Assembly: GCA_036897095.1 (NCBI GenBank)
Contig: JAYMSP010001172.1
Span: 1-35,276 of the forward strand
DNA: 35,276 bases
Direction: 5' to 3'
From: Plantago elongata
Taxonomy: Eukaryota > Streptophyta > Magnoliopsida > Lamiales > Plantaginaceae
In this document: positions 1 to 10,239 of the stretch, one piece after another
Position numbering within the stretch: position 1 is the first letter of the stretch
Layout: each line of letters begins with the position of its first letter
Notes under the pieces: model-generated
The model's database searches: none
What the model was told of the DNA's origin: nothing
Seen by the model: only the letters and a program-made list of their open reading frames with translations
Translations under genes and position numbers: made by a program

Positions 1-955
1 GTTTCCGTTCAAAACTCCGGCTACTCGTCGCGACTCTAATCGCGATTTGAGTCTTCGATAACTCGATCTGATTCCGTTCATTATTCGCGTAATCATCCAA
101 GACTTGCGAATCGTAAAAGTAAACGCGAGTCCAATCGCGAATTCCCAGATTCTGATTTGGTACAAAGGATGAACAGGAAGGGGAGGGGAAAGAACGAACA
201 GGAAGGGCAAAACAGGGAAGAACAACTAATAAAATTACTAAGGCTGTGTTTGATTTGCAAGTAAAGTGAATAGTGAATTAAGCTGGTCAACATTTTTACG
301 GATTTATGGACCTGGATGTAATTGTTAATCTCGGAGGATCCATATGCAACATAGGCATCATCCTACAGGGGGTGTATGTAATTTTTCCTAAAACATATCA
401 TCCATGACCTTTGGACAAGAGATGGAGGTGTGTATAATGTTGCTGGAGTGTTGCAGTCAGGAGAGAACTTCTTCTTGGGCAGCGGTTTTGTATGATAAAC
501 GAGGTCTATCAGGAGAGCATGGAGAAGTGCTTTGTTCAGCAGTACTCTATGATACATAGATTGGAGACGAATAAACTGAGGAACATGGCAAACTTGTTTG
601 CCCATCTGCTTGGAGTAGGCGCTTTGCCATTGCAAGTCTTATCTTACATACGGTTGACTGGGAGGACACAACTTCTTCGTCACGTATTTTTATCAAGATT
701 CTCTTTCAGGACTTGTGTGAGCATATTGGGATCCGGTTGTTGAATGAACGGCTTAGTGATCCTGCAATGACAGTCGTACAAATCTATTTTCCCCAGGGAT
801 AATCTGAAAAACACAAGGTTCTCTATCAATTTCCTTCCTTCCATAGGACTTGGTGGTATCACAGAGAACTTACGGGAGTATCTCAAGAAGATGTCGGCTC
901 AGAGAATTATCATACAAGAACAGGAAGAACCTAGGAAGAAGAAGATCAGGACAAG
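1..955 (+). pseudogene. CWC22: CWC22-like pseudogene, internally deleted and frameshifted; 5' end cut by window edge
   Basis: CWC22 is a spliceosome-associated protein with a MIF4G and an MA3 domain. This copy is dead. Around 150-220 it reads DSDLVQRMNRKGRGKNEQ, which matches the part of plant CWC22 just before MIF4G. The whole MIF4G domain is then missing. The MA3 region resumes about 320 with VNLRR, GQEMEVCIMLLECC (about 412-453) and GQRFCMINEVYQ (about 478-513), then runs to [14 protein letters not shown] near 845-885 and stops about 958. The reading frame breaks at least twice: near 655-665, where the downstream part ([16 protein letters not shown]) is in another frame, and again near 770-800. 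A stretch at about 350-405 is unrelated filler. No introns are visible across the MA3 part, so a retroposed copy is likely, but a decayed DNA duplication of an intron-poor gene is possible. Identity is confident; origin is inference. Confidence 0.88.
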
Positions 956-1137
956 CTAATTTCCCCCTACATGGGTTTGGTTTGCATCTCTGGTCATATT
1001 AGATGAAGCTTGACTTCACCTAAAAGAAAAGGATCAGGACAAGCTAACAATCACTTGACCTGGAACTGAAGTCCATGGGTGGTTGATAGATTCAGTTTTT
1101 CAGTAAAAAGATAGATTTGTATCACAATTAAAATATA

Positions 1138-1425
1138 CTCAATCCATCCCGAAAAACTTTATACATTTACCATTTTTAGCCATCCCACTGAACTTCATAC
1201 ATTATTAAAAGAAAAAATTACCCCACCACTAAAAAATAATAAACAATCTTAATTTTACTTAAAAATTATATATTTTACCATTAAAAGTACAATTTTTCCC
1301 CAGCTTCTTCATTTTTTATCATTACTTTAACTTTTCGCATAAAACTACGCTCTAATTCTAATGCATGAAGTCGCATAAAACTACACGATAGCTCTAATGT
1401 ATGAAGTTTGATATGATGGTGGGGG
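1138..1425. mobile_element. Stowaway-like MITE (copy 1)
   Basis: A 288-bp AT-rich element flanked by TA on both sides (1136-1137 and 1426-1427). The left end reads CTCAATCCATCCCGAAAA. The right end, read in reverse, gives CCCCCACCATCATATCAAA. The body (ACTTTATACATTTACCATTTTT and similar blocks) is closely related, in reverse orientation, to the MITE at 22489-22716, so they belong to one family. It has no coding capacity. Confidence 0.8.
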
Positions 1426-1874
1426 TATGATATTGCAGCTTTTGTTGTTAACTTGTTATTGCTCTTATGATTATGATCTCGAATCACATGACCATATATA
1501 CTGACCTTGGTCTTTGATTTGGGCATTCAATTCACTCATATGGATTTAAACACTCCTCTTGAATGTTCATTATAAAATTCAAAAGTGTAGCGCGTATCTC
1601 CTTATCAAGTTTAGGGAACGCATCACCATGTGCAATACGGGCTACCATTCCAGACTTCCAGTTCAATACAGATGTGTTGTTTCCCTAATCTTCCTGACTT
1701 AAGTTGTAAGTTATGCAGTGCGATAGAAGAGTTGCATTAGGATTATGTTTCGGTATGGTTATATACTAACAAGCAATGGTAAAAAGACACTGAACAGGAC
1801 ATGCAATCGAAATGCATTCTGCAACTTCTAAATTGCAGCTTAGTTTCGACAAATTTTTGGATCCAGTTGTATCT

Positions 1875-3643
1875 CTAAGAGCTCTTTGAGGTGTCAGTGG
1901 AGTCAACCGACTTTAGCAGAGAGAGGTATTTACTTGTCTGGGGAAGATAGGAGTACGCAAGCAGTGAAGCCCCTATAACAATGGAAAATCCCAAAGAACC
2001 TCGAAACCACCTCCTCCGACTCCTCCTTTCTTGTTGTCTCCGTGCAACCTCTGCAATATCAAACCACAAATATCAGACAAAAGTACATACTGAATGACCC
2101 TGATAATCACTACAAATTTTCAACTTCTATTTAACAATTGGTAAAGTAAGAACTTCTGAGATTGGGAAGCATACCAACAAGTTTCCTCTGGGACAATTCA
2201 TGGTTGACAGTCTCAAAGTACTGCAGTCTATCACGTAATCGCAATATCTCCTGATCTTTTGATTCAATTATCGAGGCAAAAGCTTCTTCAGCCTCAGCAC
2301 ATGCTTCACCCCTTCCAATTGCTTCAGCAACAAACCTAGTGACAGCAATTTCCTGAGAGAACCGGTCCGTCAAATTGTTTTCTAGCTCCATGCTATTATC
2401 AGTGCGAGAAGGAAGTTCAGGAAATGTAAAACCAGCCTCAGACATCAGTTTACTGATCCTCTCCCATTGACACTGCATCAAATACAGCATTTCCTCCGCA
2501 TTTTTTCTCCTTTCGATTTCCTCATTAAGACTGGACTTCACAGCGTTCAATTCGAATTCACTTCTTGAGCCATACGAACAAACGGACCCATCAAGGGAAG
2601 AGAAGTCTGCATTTAAGAGTAGCAAACTGTTATTCAAGGCCTCCAACTTTAAAGAGCACTATATACTATACACTGATTCTTTTATCTTCCTCGCAGTTAC
2701 ATGAGCACCAAAACATGAACTACAACAGAAGCAAGAACTAGTCAACCTCTTAGTAATAGGCCACCTGAATTTTCCCTATTATGAACATTACAATGTAAAT
2801 TCCCAAGTCCCAAACTAGACTACCAAAATCTCACTCAACTGATTCTCGTTGTAGATTTTAAGATCAAGTCTTCCCTTCCATTTTATTTTTTTTAACTAAT
2901 GAGTAGGATGGTTCACGGTTTACCAGATATATAGTGAATTCATATAATTCAAACAAGCCAATACCAATGCAGTGGTGCAAAAGCGGACAATTTCACAGCA
3001 ATATGAACACTGGCAGATATCACAGCCCTCTGTTAAATCATAAGCTAGTCGAAACGCACAAGTTAACAAAACTAAATGAATTGAACTCAAGTTCATTATC
3101 TACCAATAACATTCAACACTAGAATTAAAAAACTTCAAGTGTTCACCCAATTTAAACAATCAATCTAAAACGAACGAGCACAAACGCGAAAAGGACGTAA
3201 ACTTTACCATCATTAGCATCAAAAAACTCTCCCTGAGCAGAAACAAAGCTCCTGCAATCAATCTGCCTGACCTCCACCTCACTCCCCACACTAGCCGCCT
3301 CACCAAACTCACCATCTCCAAACTCATCACCATTCACGGAATCCACTTCCACCTCCTCCTGAAACCCTAACTCTTCCCGTTCATCCAATTCCGGAGCTGG
3401 TTCTGGCTCCTCCCTCCTCCCAGACCGGCGCTTCTGGTTAGCCACGTACGGAGACGGCGAGCCCGCCGTCAAGGAGTAAGACTCAATAGGAGCCTGCTCC
3501 GGCGTGGCGTAGAGAACCGGCGATATGTAGAGATGCCTCTGCGTCCGGGCCGGATCCGGTTCGGAAGGTGGTGAGTTCTTGAGAGAGAGCCGAACGGTTG
3601 GTTCGAGAAGATTGTCGAGGGTTATGGCAGTGTAAGTAGGCAT
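1875..3643 (-). CDS. Uncharacterised plant coiled-coil protein with C-terminal membrane anchor (3 or more exons)
   Basis: I do not recognise a named function. Exon 1 (3643-3208) starts with ATG (MPTYTAITLDNLLEP). It encodes about 145 residues rich in Pro, Ser, Glu and Asp, with an acidic stretch (EEPEPAPELDEREELGFQEE), probably disordered. Exon 2 (about 2646-2175) encodes about 157 residues with two charged, heptad-rich segments (ELNAVKSSLNEEIERRKNAE and IESKDQEILRLRDRLQYFE), probably coiled coils. Exon 3 (2050-1875) carries an Arg-rich block (RRQQERRSRRRW), one hydrophobic segment (GFSIVIGASLLAYSYL) and a short Ser/Thr-rich tail, the layout of a tail-anchored protein. The exon 2 to exon 3 junction is clean and in frame. 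The exon 1 to exon 2 junction is not: the best donor (after 3208) leaves phase 1, while the exon 2 frame wants phase 0. A weaker donor or an unseen microexon is therefore needed. Total length is about 360 aa. The gene is likely real. Confidence 0.78.
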
Positions 3644-4034
3644 GGTTGTGAAACTGGTATACGGAGGAAATGAGAAGGGTTGGTTTTAAGTTTTATTAAG
3701 CCAGCTTGGTGGGTTTCAACTTTGAACTGGAATTGGAGGCCAAGGGTTTAATGAGGAAGAAGAGAAAGTCGCGTGCGTCACTATTTGTATATTTGTTTTT
3801 GTTTGTGAATGGTGGTAGATTCGAATAAAACAGCATCAATTTTGGTCATCACACTCGTACTCGTGTGGAATGATCTTTTTCTTTTATTGACTTGGTGGAC
3901 AACAAGGACAAAAAAATGTTTATTTCTGGAGTGTTTCTCAAGGGAGATTTTGGGTGAAGTTATTTTAATGTTTATTTCTTTTCTTGCTGGACAGTTTCAA
4001 GTTTTAACTTTGAGGTTACTGTAAACTAAATGCA
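3644..4034. other. Intergenic: promoter side of the coiled-coil gene
   Basis: This stretch lies between the ATG of the minus-strand coiled-coil gene and the left end of the long inverted-repeat element. It must contain that gene's 5' UTR and core promoter, but no TATA box or other element stands out. The short plus-strand open frame at 3809-4024 has no recognisable content. Confidence 0.4.
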
Positions 4035-4187
4035 TTTTTTCTCTTTTAACTTAAATTCTCATAATAGACGGTCTCTAGATAACTTATTTAAAAACTAGGC
4101 CGTTTTGCAATTTACCACCAAACAAATCAAATTTCATTAACTTCTCGCAGATCCGGATTAAAAGATCCGACTCAGACAAATGGTTTA

Positions 4188-4381
4188 TGTATATAAAAAC
4201 AAATGAACACTTTTCTCTCCTTTTTCTCTCTTCTTTTTCTTTCTAATGCTTCTCAGATTCAACGGTTTTCTCAATTCTTTTCATTCTGATATTTCTTATT
4301 CCTAAACTTCTCTATAAAATCGCCATCAGACAAACATATCCAATGCTTTGAGTGTCAGATCTCGATTCAAAACTTCATCGT
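4188..4381 (+). promoter_or_regulatory. Left-arm inward promoter-like unit: TATA, CT-rich leader, splice donor
   Basis: TATATAAAA lies at about 4190-4198, followed by a strong CT-rich stretch (about 4213-4250) and a consensus donor GTAAGTG beginning at 4380. The right arm has the mirror image with almost the same spacing. Both would drive transcription toward the middle of the element. This is sequence logic only, with no proof of activity. Confidence 0.45.
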
Positions 4382-5289
4382 AAGTGTTATTTTTATTATT
4401 TTCGTTCTCGTTTTTCCTGTATTTGGGTATTTTTCTTTTAATATTTTGTTGGTTATGGTTTGATTGAGGATTTTCCTCTGCGTTTTGCTTGTTGTTTTAA
4501 TTAATCGGTTATGTGTTCACTAGATATATTCGTTTTTACACATGTATTGCGTGATTTTCATTCAAATTCCGACCTAAATCATGAACTCGGATCTGAAAAA
4601 ACAAGGTATGGAACATTTTTATTTTATTTCGAGTATGTTCCATGTTCTCAACGATACTACCCATGTTCTCTGAAATATGTACTATGTTTTCATTTAAAAT
4701 CTGACTGTCGTGTTGTGCTCTGCTTGATGACAAAATCATATCGAGTTATGCTTCTTTATTGTATGCCCTATGTTCTTACGTATACGTACTATCTTCTCAC
4801 CGATATACCCCATGTTCTTAACATTCCACTATGTTTTCTATAAAATAATTGCCATGTCCGTGTGAAAATATTATATGCAACATAGTCCATGTTTCTCCAC
4901 TATTTTTTACTTGTATTCTATGTATTAATTGATCTTTTACTTATATTCTATGTAATATCCACTATGGGTTGTTTGTTTGATAACATTGGTGATATGTTTG
5001 AAAAGATAGATATGTCTTCTTTGTAGACGTCGAAAAGGATTGTGTTGAGCGCTCATAATGTGATGTATGTCAAAGATTGATGATGTTGATGATTAGATGA
5101 AACAAGAAGATGATGAACTTTAATTTAAATGTCGATAGACATTAAGAGGAGGGAATGCAGAGTACACACACAAGAAATAAATCTTTATGTTACTTCTTCT
5201 CGTAGATGATCGTAGTACAACATGTAACTGAATGATCTAGTTTTGGTTTGAATGATTATTTTCTCTTGGGATCATGATTTTATATGTTA

Positions 5290-5545
5290 AAAACATGGAT
5301 GGGAGAGTTGAGAACATAATTTTAGTTTTATTTTTTATATTTTTTGATATACATGTGATGCAAATGTTGAGAACAAGTAGTAATATATTGAGAACTTGGT
5401 TTAATATCGTGTGAAGATAGACAAAAATATTGAGAATATGGAGAGTAATAATATGTTCATAACATGGATTAATATCATGAGAACATGGTGTACTATGTTG
5501 GGAACATGTATTAATATCGTGAGAACATGGATAATAAAATGCATA
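5290..5545. repeat. Degenerate GAGAACATGG-type repeat block
   Basis: The core GAGAACATGG and one- or two-base variants (GGGAACATG, GAGAATATGG, CATAACATGG) recur roughly every 30 bases, often with ATTAATATCGT between copies. The same core appears as CCATGTTCTC in the left arm of the surrounding element (about 4636-4680) and as GAGAACATGG in the right arm (about 6719-6728). Confidence 0.7.
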
Positions 5546-5787
5546 TAAAATGGTCTTCAATCTACAAGTATACAATATAACTTCAAAAAATTTAACATGA
5601 TAAATTGTTGAATGAATACGTTGAGATCATGGATGAATATATTGAGATCATGGCTTCATAAATAACATTGAAATAACATATAAACCATGATCAAAAAATA
5701 AAATTATACTCAAAATAAACCTAGATCATTCATTTACATCATGTGTACTAGTGTTCATAAATCTAAAAATATAAAGGAACATATAAC

Positions 5788-5826
5788 TCCTCCTCCTCCT
5801 CCTCCTCTTCTTCTTCTTCTTCTTCA
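5788..5826. repeat. Compound microsatellite (CCT)n(CTT)n
   Basis: A run of CCT triplets passes directly into a run of CTT triplets. The open frame over it (5741-5986) is an artefact giving a Pro-then-Leu homopolymer. Confidence 0.85.
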
Positions 5827-5979
5827 AGTTGAAGAATTTGGTAACCTTCATCAACAAATGACCCTCGATGCATTAATAACAAATCACAAATTGCAAAAAT
5901 TTCAACGTCCAACACCATCATTCTTTATACCTGCAAGGGACATAACTATCTTATCAAACAAACTGCATATATTATGGTT

Positions 5980-6385
5980 CAAATAGCAAATAACATGAAA
6001 TGTTATGCAAACAAATGTCTCATGTTGGCAGACCAACTACTACATTGCAAAACATCATAAAACATGAAGCAAATAGCAGAGAAAATGTAATGTCATGCAC
6101 ACAAATTATTCATAATGGCAGATCAACTATTAAATTGTTATCATGGGTCAAACTGCAAAAAATATGGATAAAATTGCAGAGAACATGGGATGTCATACAA
6201 ATAAATTCCTCATAATGGCAAAGCAACTACTACATTGTAGTTATGGGTCAATATGTAGGAATCATGGATCAAATAGCAGAGAACATGGAATGTCATGAAA
6301 ATAAAATATCAACTACTACATTGTAATCATTGGTCAAATTGCAGAAAACATGTGTCAAATAGCAGAGAACATGGAGTATACTACA
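5980..6385 (+). repeat. Tandem repeat, about 90-100 bp unit, five starts
   Basis: Units begin with CAAATAGCAGAGAACATGGA or a close variant at about 5980, 6070, 6170, 6270 and 6356, giving periods of about 90, 100, 100 and 86 bases. Most units go on to AATGTCATGCA, then CTCATAATGGCA, then CAACTACTACATTG, then ATCATGGGTCAAA. The block lies inside the long inverted-repeat element. Confidence 0.8.
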
Positions 6386-7012
6386 AATACGATTTTCATA
6401 TGCACAAAACACAACTATTTTATAGCAAATATGGTGAATATTACACAGAACATAGTCAAAATGGTAGATAACATGGACTACACTACGAAAAAAAAGTATA
6501 CGGATTAAGCAACTATTTCATAGCAAACATAGTGGATGTTGATGAGAACATGTGGTATATTGGTGAGAATATAATATATATATATACATAAGAACATAGG
6601 TCGTACAGTAAAAAAAACAGAACTCAATATGATGTTATAAAAAAGCAGAGCACAAAACGACAGTCGTGATTTAAGTGAAAACACAGGACATATTCCAGAA
6701 AATATGGGTGGTATCGTTGAGAACATGGAACATATACGAAAAAAACATAGAAACGTTGTATACCTTATTTTTCAGATCTGAGTTCATCATTATGGTCAGA
6801 TTTTGAATGAAAATGACATTTGTTCATTTATTTCATCTTCGTTCATTAATTATAACATTGATTGATCAGTGTACATCAATGATTTAACATAATCAACACA
6901 AAAACACAACAATTCATCTAAATTCAAAGAAATCGAGGGTATACCTTGTTCGATCTACTTTTTTTGTAGCTTCCTGACGTTGGAGCTTGAATGGTGAGCA
7001 ATATATCATCTT

Positions 7013-7200
7013 ACAATGATCGATTCCGTCGGATTTGAAGCTTGAATCTCGAGTGTAGAGGTGAATCGAGTATGGAGGTGAAGATCGCAGCTAAGAGCTC
7101 TGATCGAGATCCTAGAGGGAGAAAGAAGAGAGAGAGAGAGCAAAATCATTTAATGATTGTGAAATGAGGGTTTAAGCTAGGGTTTTGACTTTTATATGAC
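7013..7200 (-). promoter_or_regulatory. Right-arm inward promoter-like unit, mirror of the left arm
   Basis: Read on the minus strand there is CATATAAAAG at about 7199-7188, a CTCTCTCTCTCTTC leader at about 7140-7120, and a donor GTAAGA beginning at 7014. The distance from TATA to donor is about 182 bases here and about 190 in the left arm. Mutator-class TIRs are known to carry promoters. Confidence 0.45.
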
Positions 7201-7603
7201 CCGTATGACTATAGTTCGACCTGCATTATTATAGTCGGACCCACCTTATGACCCTTGGGTTGGATTGTTATGGGCAAATAGTTATTAGTTGGGGTTAATT
7301 TGTGATATATAGAAAGTATGTCTTAAGGTCTTTATCTAAGGTGTGTCTTTCAGGAGACTTTCTCTTTCAAGACCCTCTCACTAATAGTTTATATCCGGTT
7401 TAACAAAGTTAACTGGTAGGTTTTGTAAGTAGTAAAAATATATTAATTTAGAGTTTACACGAGAATAAGGATAAGGAGCGTTCCTTAAAAACATTTAACA
7501 TAAGTTGGGCTACAATCCGGATATTTATATTTAAAGAGTAGTTAGTTACGTTTAGTTAATTTCAATTCAGTTAGATTTTTTTTGTTCTCAAGTATTGCTT
7601 GAG

Positions 7604-8168
7604 CAGGGGTGGAGCTACCCTTGCCCACACCCCGGGGTGGTTTTTGAAAAATTTTGCGGATATATATGTTCAATTTATTTTCTTAAAATTTAAGTCTCTT
7701 ATAATACCGTTTATAATAAAGATAAAAGAAAGGACGTTGAAAGTTTAAGTTTAAAAAATAACTTACATACCTTAAGACTATCGCTTATAACTTAAGGTGT
7801 TTAGTTAAGAAATACTAATATTTTTCATAATATAAAAGTAATTATTGACTACATAAACGTTTCACATAATTTAATATTTTTACTAGCAATATCAATCTAA
7901 TTATATTAAAATTAAGTATACACAAATCACCGTCCTGAAAAACTTCATTGTATGTATATTAGGATTGACGTATAGTTTTATATAAAAATACAATGAAAAG
8001 TGTATTTATAATTATAAAATGTATAATTTGTGTGTAGAATTGATATTGGTTATTATTTATTAGATGTGGCCTTTTTAATTTGTAATATATGTATTGTAAA
8101 TAATTTTATTGTTGTATTCAAAATTGAGTTCGAACATGGGTTGAGGAAAAGTTCTGGCGTCGCTTCTG
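7604..8168. mobile_element. hAT-like non-autonomous element (MITE), about 565 bp
   Basis: The left end reads CAGGGGTGGAGCTAC. The right end, reversed, reads CAGAAGCGACGCCAGAAC. Both fit the CAG-(A/G)-GGCGGAGC type of plant hAT terminus. The eight bases before the left end (TGCTTGAG) match TGTTTGAG at 8167-8174 in seven of eight positions, although that copy overlaps the terminal TG of the right end by two bases, so the exact boundary is unsure. The interior is AT-rich and noncoding. Parts of 7930-8095 resemble the Stowaway family elsewhere in the window, which suggests a nested insertion. Confidence 0.7.
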
Positions 8169-10220
8169 TTTGAGGCGGATGATATAAAATATCTCATGTG
8201 TAGTTCCTATTGAGGGATGGATCTACAATAATTCACCTCTCCCAGTAATAAAAGAACCTGTTTTGAATGATCATGTATCAATAGAAAATTTGGCTAGATT
8301 TATGGGTTATAATTGTTATAGAGAATCGCATGATTTAACGATCTTTTTATACTCTTTTATTTTTTATATTATAAGTAAATTCAATTCAATTTAGTTCAAA
8401 TCAATTATATTATTTTTTATTAAACTGAAAAGAACATAACCTTAGCTGATAAGCTAGTTAGTAGTTCATAGCCTAGTTGATATTTATGGAGTTGTATATA
8501 AATTAATTAGAGTATAAATTTGCAGCTTATATATATATAACCATGTTAGCAATTTCTTTTAATAATTTATTTAAATAAGTCTATTAGATCAGCTGACTTC
8601 TAAACTATTAACACGGATCAGTCTATTACTAACTCCAGTTTCTTGTCTTGATACACTGTCTTCATTTTTGTAGTAGTGCTTGGATGGAGAGTATGCTCAT
8701 AAGGATAATTCGCCCTCAAATCGTCCCTAATTCGTGTGTGGGGAGGAATTATTTCTAAATCCCAAGTGATAGAGGAATTATTGTTGTTTCCAGGAAAATT
8801 GGGCAGAGAAAGCAAAAGCTTAAGCAAATGTAAAGGCATGGAGTAATCATAATTTGTGTTCTAAATGTGTGAAAGATGGCCAAAAGGAGGTACATCACTC
8901 ATTCCATGCAATTATTTCTTTACATGTAATGTAATGTAACACGTTGGTCACATGAGGAAGATTCATACTTCGTTCTATTACTTAACGAACTTTCTTTTCC
9001 AAATTCAGAATAAATTCTCAAGACAAACGCATGGACTTACGGCTTTTTTTTCCCTCGCCTGAGCCTTCATCGAATTAAATCAGCTACTTATTGTCACAAG
9101 TTTTAAAGAAAAATTTAGTAGTAAACAAAACCTTGTGGAGTATATTTACTAGCTGACCACTTTTTAATTATTTATTAATTAAGTAAATAAAATATGTAGT
9201 CGTAAGCTAATATGTAAGAGCTTCGAATTAATATATTGCATGTCCAAAACGGATCTTAGGTGTGGGAGAAATAATTGTTCAAATTTGGAAGGTAAAATGG
9301 GATTGTCCCACCTTGCTAGCACATGGAAGTCATTTCTAGTTCATAATAAAATGCACCAATCTACTTTGTTTAAGTGTGATTGTTAGGTTATGGAAAACTC
9401 TTTATGCCTTTTTTAAAATTAAAAGATGCAATAATCAAATGAGAGCTCAATAAAGTAAAAGAGAATCAACAATTTAAGGATTGTGTCAATCTCAATCTGC
9501 CCGAATTAAAGTTGTTGAAACTAGGCCGAATCACCTCCAAAATCAAAAGAACCTATTTACTACGCACGTTCAATGTACTTTCACTCGTTCGTTTCAAGCT
9601 ACCAATACGATATATACTCTAATATATCTTCTCAATCAACTATGGCTAAGCACCCACATTTTTACCTTCATCGTCATCTAAATACATCATTTGTCTATCC
9701 CAAGTTCCATATCTCATCCAAATCTTAAACATATAAATTGATCGATGTCCACCCTTCACACCCCTCTCTGACCTTAACTCCTTACGATGCCATCGTAAGA
9801 ATATTCATCATATTCTCAATCGATGCAGAATAACAATCAATGGTGACATTTATTATACCAACTCATTAAATATTTTGGACTATCATAATTGACCAGTCCT
9901 AGATCATGTTTTTATGTTTTCAGATTGTCCAACCTTATTTATTGCATTTTATGTGATAATTCTTTTTATAATTTAATTTACATAACTCAATAAAATACCA
10001 GATTCAATTCCATCAGATTAAACACAAAATCAAACCCGACCTTCATTAAGGCCGTTGTTCATCTCTCATTTGATCAATTCTTACATATATAATTTGAAAA
10101 TCGTAATTTCTCTCATAAATTTAATAATTTCAATTGCTGAATTTTTTTCCTGTAAAAGAGTTTTGATCACAATTGATTAAGATTTCAGTGGCGACGGACG
10201 GAAATTCTTTGATTAAGGAT
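8169..10220. other. Gene-free AT-rich intergenic DNA upstream of EPL1
   Basis: I see no convincing gene or RNA here. Short open frames at 8618-8839 (minus) and 9481-9681 (plus) have no recognisable motifs or splice context. A short (TA)n run lies near 8530-8540. The last 200 bases before 10220 should hold the EPL1 promoter; a weak TATA-like TTTTATATT occurs at about 10219-10227. Confidence 0.5.
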
Positions 10221-10239
10221 TTTTATATTGTTGGAGTTT

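Larger units (their letters stand above)
4035..7385. mobile_element. Long terminal-inverted-repeat element, Mutator-like or foldback, non-autonomous
   Basis: The left flank (about 4035-4860) and right flank (about 6500-7385) are inverted copies of each other. The best-conserved pair is 4545-4850 with 6500-6830: the left reads ATGTTCCATGTTCTCAACGA, and the same block occurs in reverse at about 6715-6735. The outer parts are more diverged but keep the same order of landmarks: TAGATAA near the tips, a TATA box, a CT-rich tract and a GTAAG donor. No transposase frame is visible; the interior is low-complexity repeat DNA. A long-TIR Mutator-like element or a foldback element is the likeliest class. 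The exact tips and target-site duplication could not be fixed, so both ends carry an uncertainty of some tens of bases. Confidence 0.75.

Noticed and set aside
4511..4843. 110-codon open frame in the left arm
   Set aside because: It is composed of the CCATGTTCTC-type repeats and has no domain. The mirrored arm does not keep it open.
5980..6385. CRISPR-like array
   Set aside because: The repeats are long, degenerate and contiguous without unique spacers, and the DNA is from a plant nucleus.
8618..8839. Small protein or secreted peptide gene on the minus strand
   Set aside because: There is no convincing signal peptide, no known peptide motif and no splice or promoter context.
9270..9330. LTR or TRIM end (GGATTGTCCCACCTTG)
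   Set aside because: It resembles the TGTCCCACAT motif of some plant LTR-type repeats, but no second copy, primer-binding site or duplication is visible.
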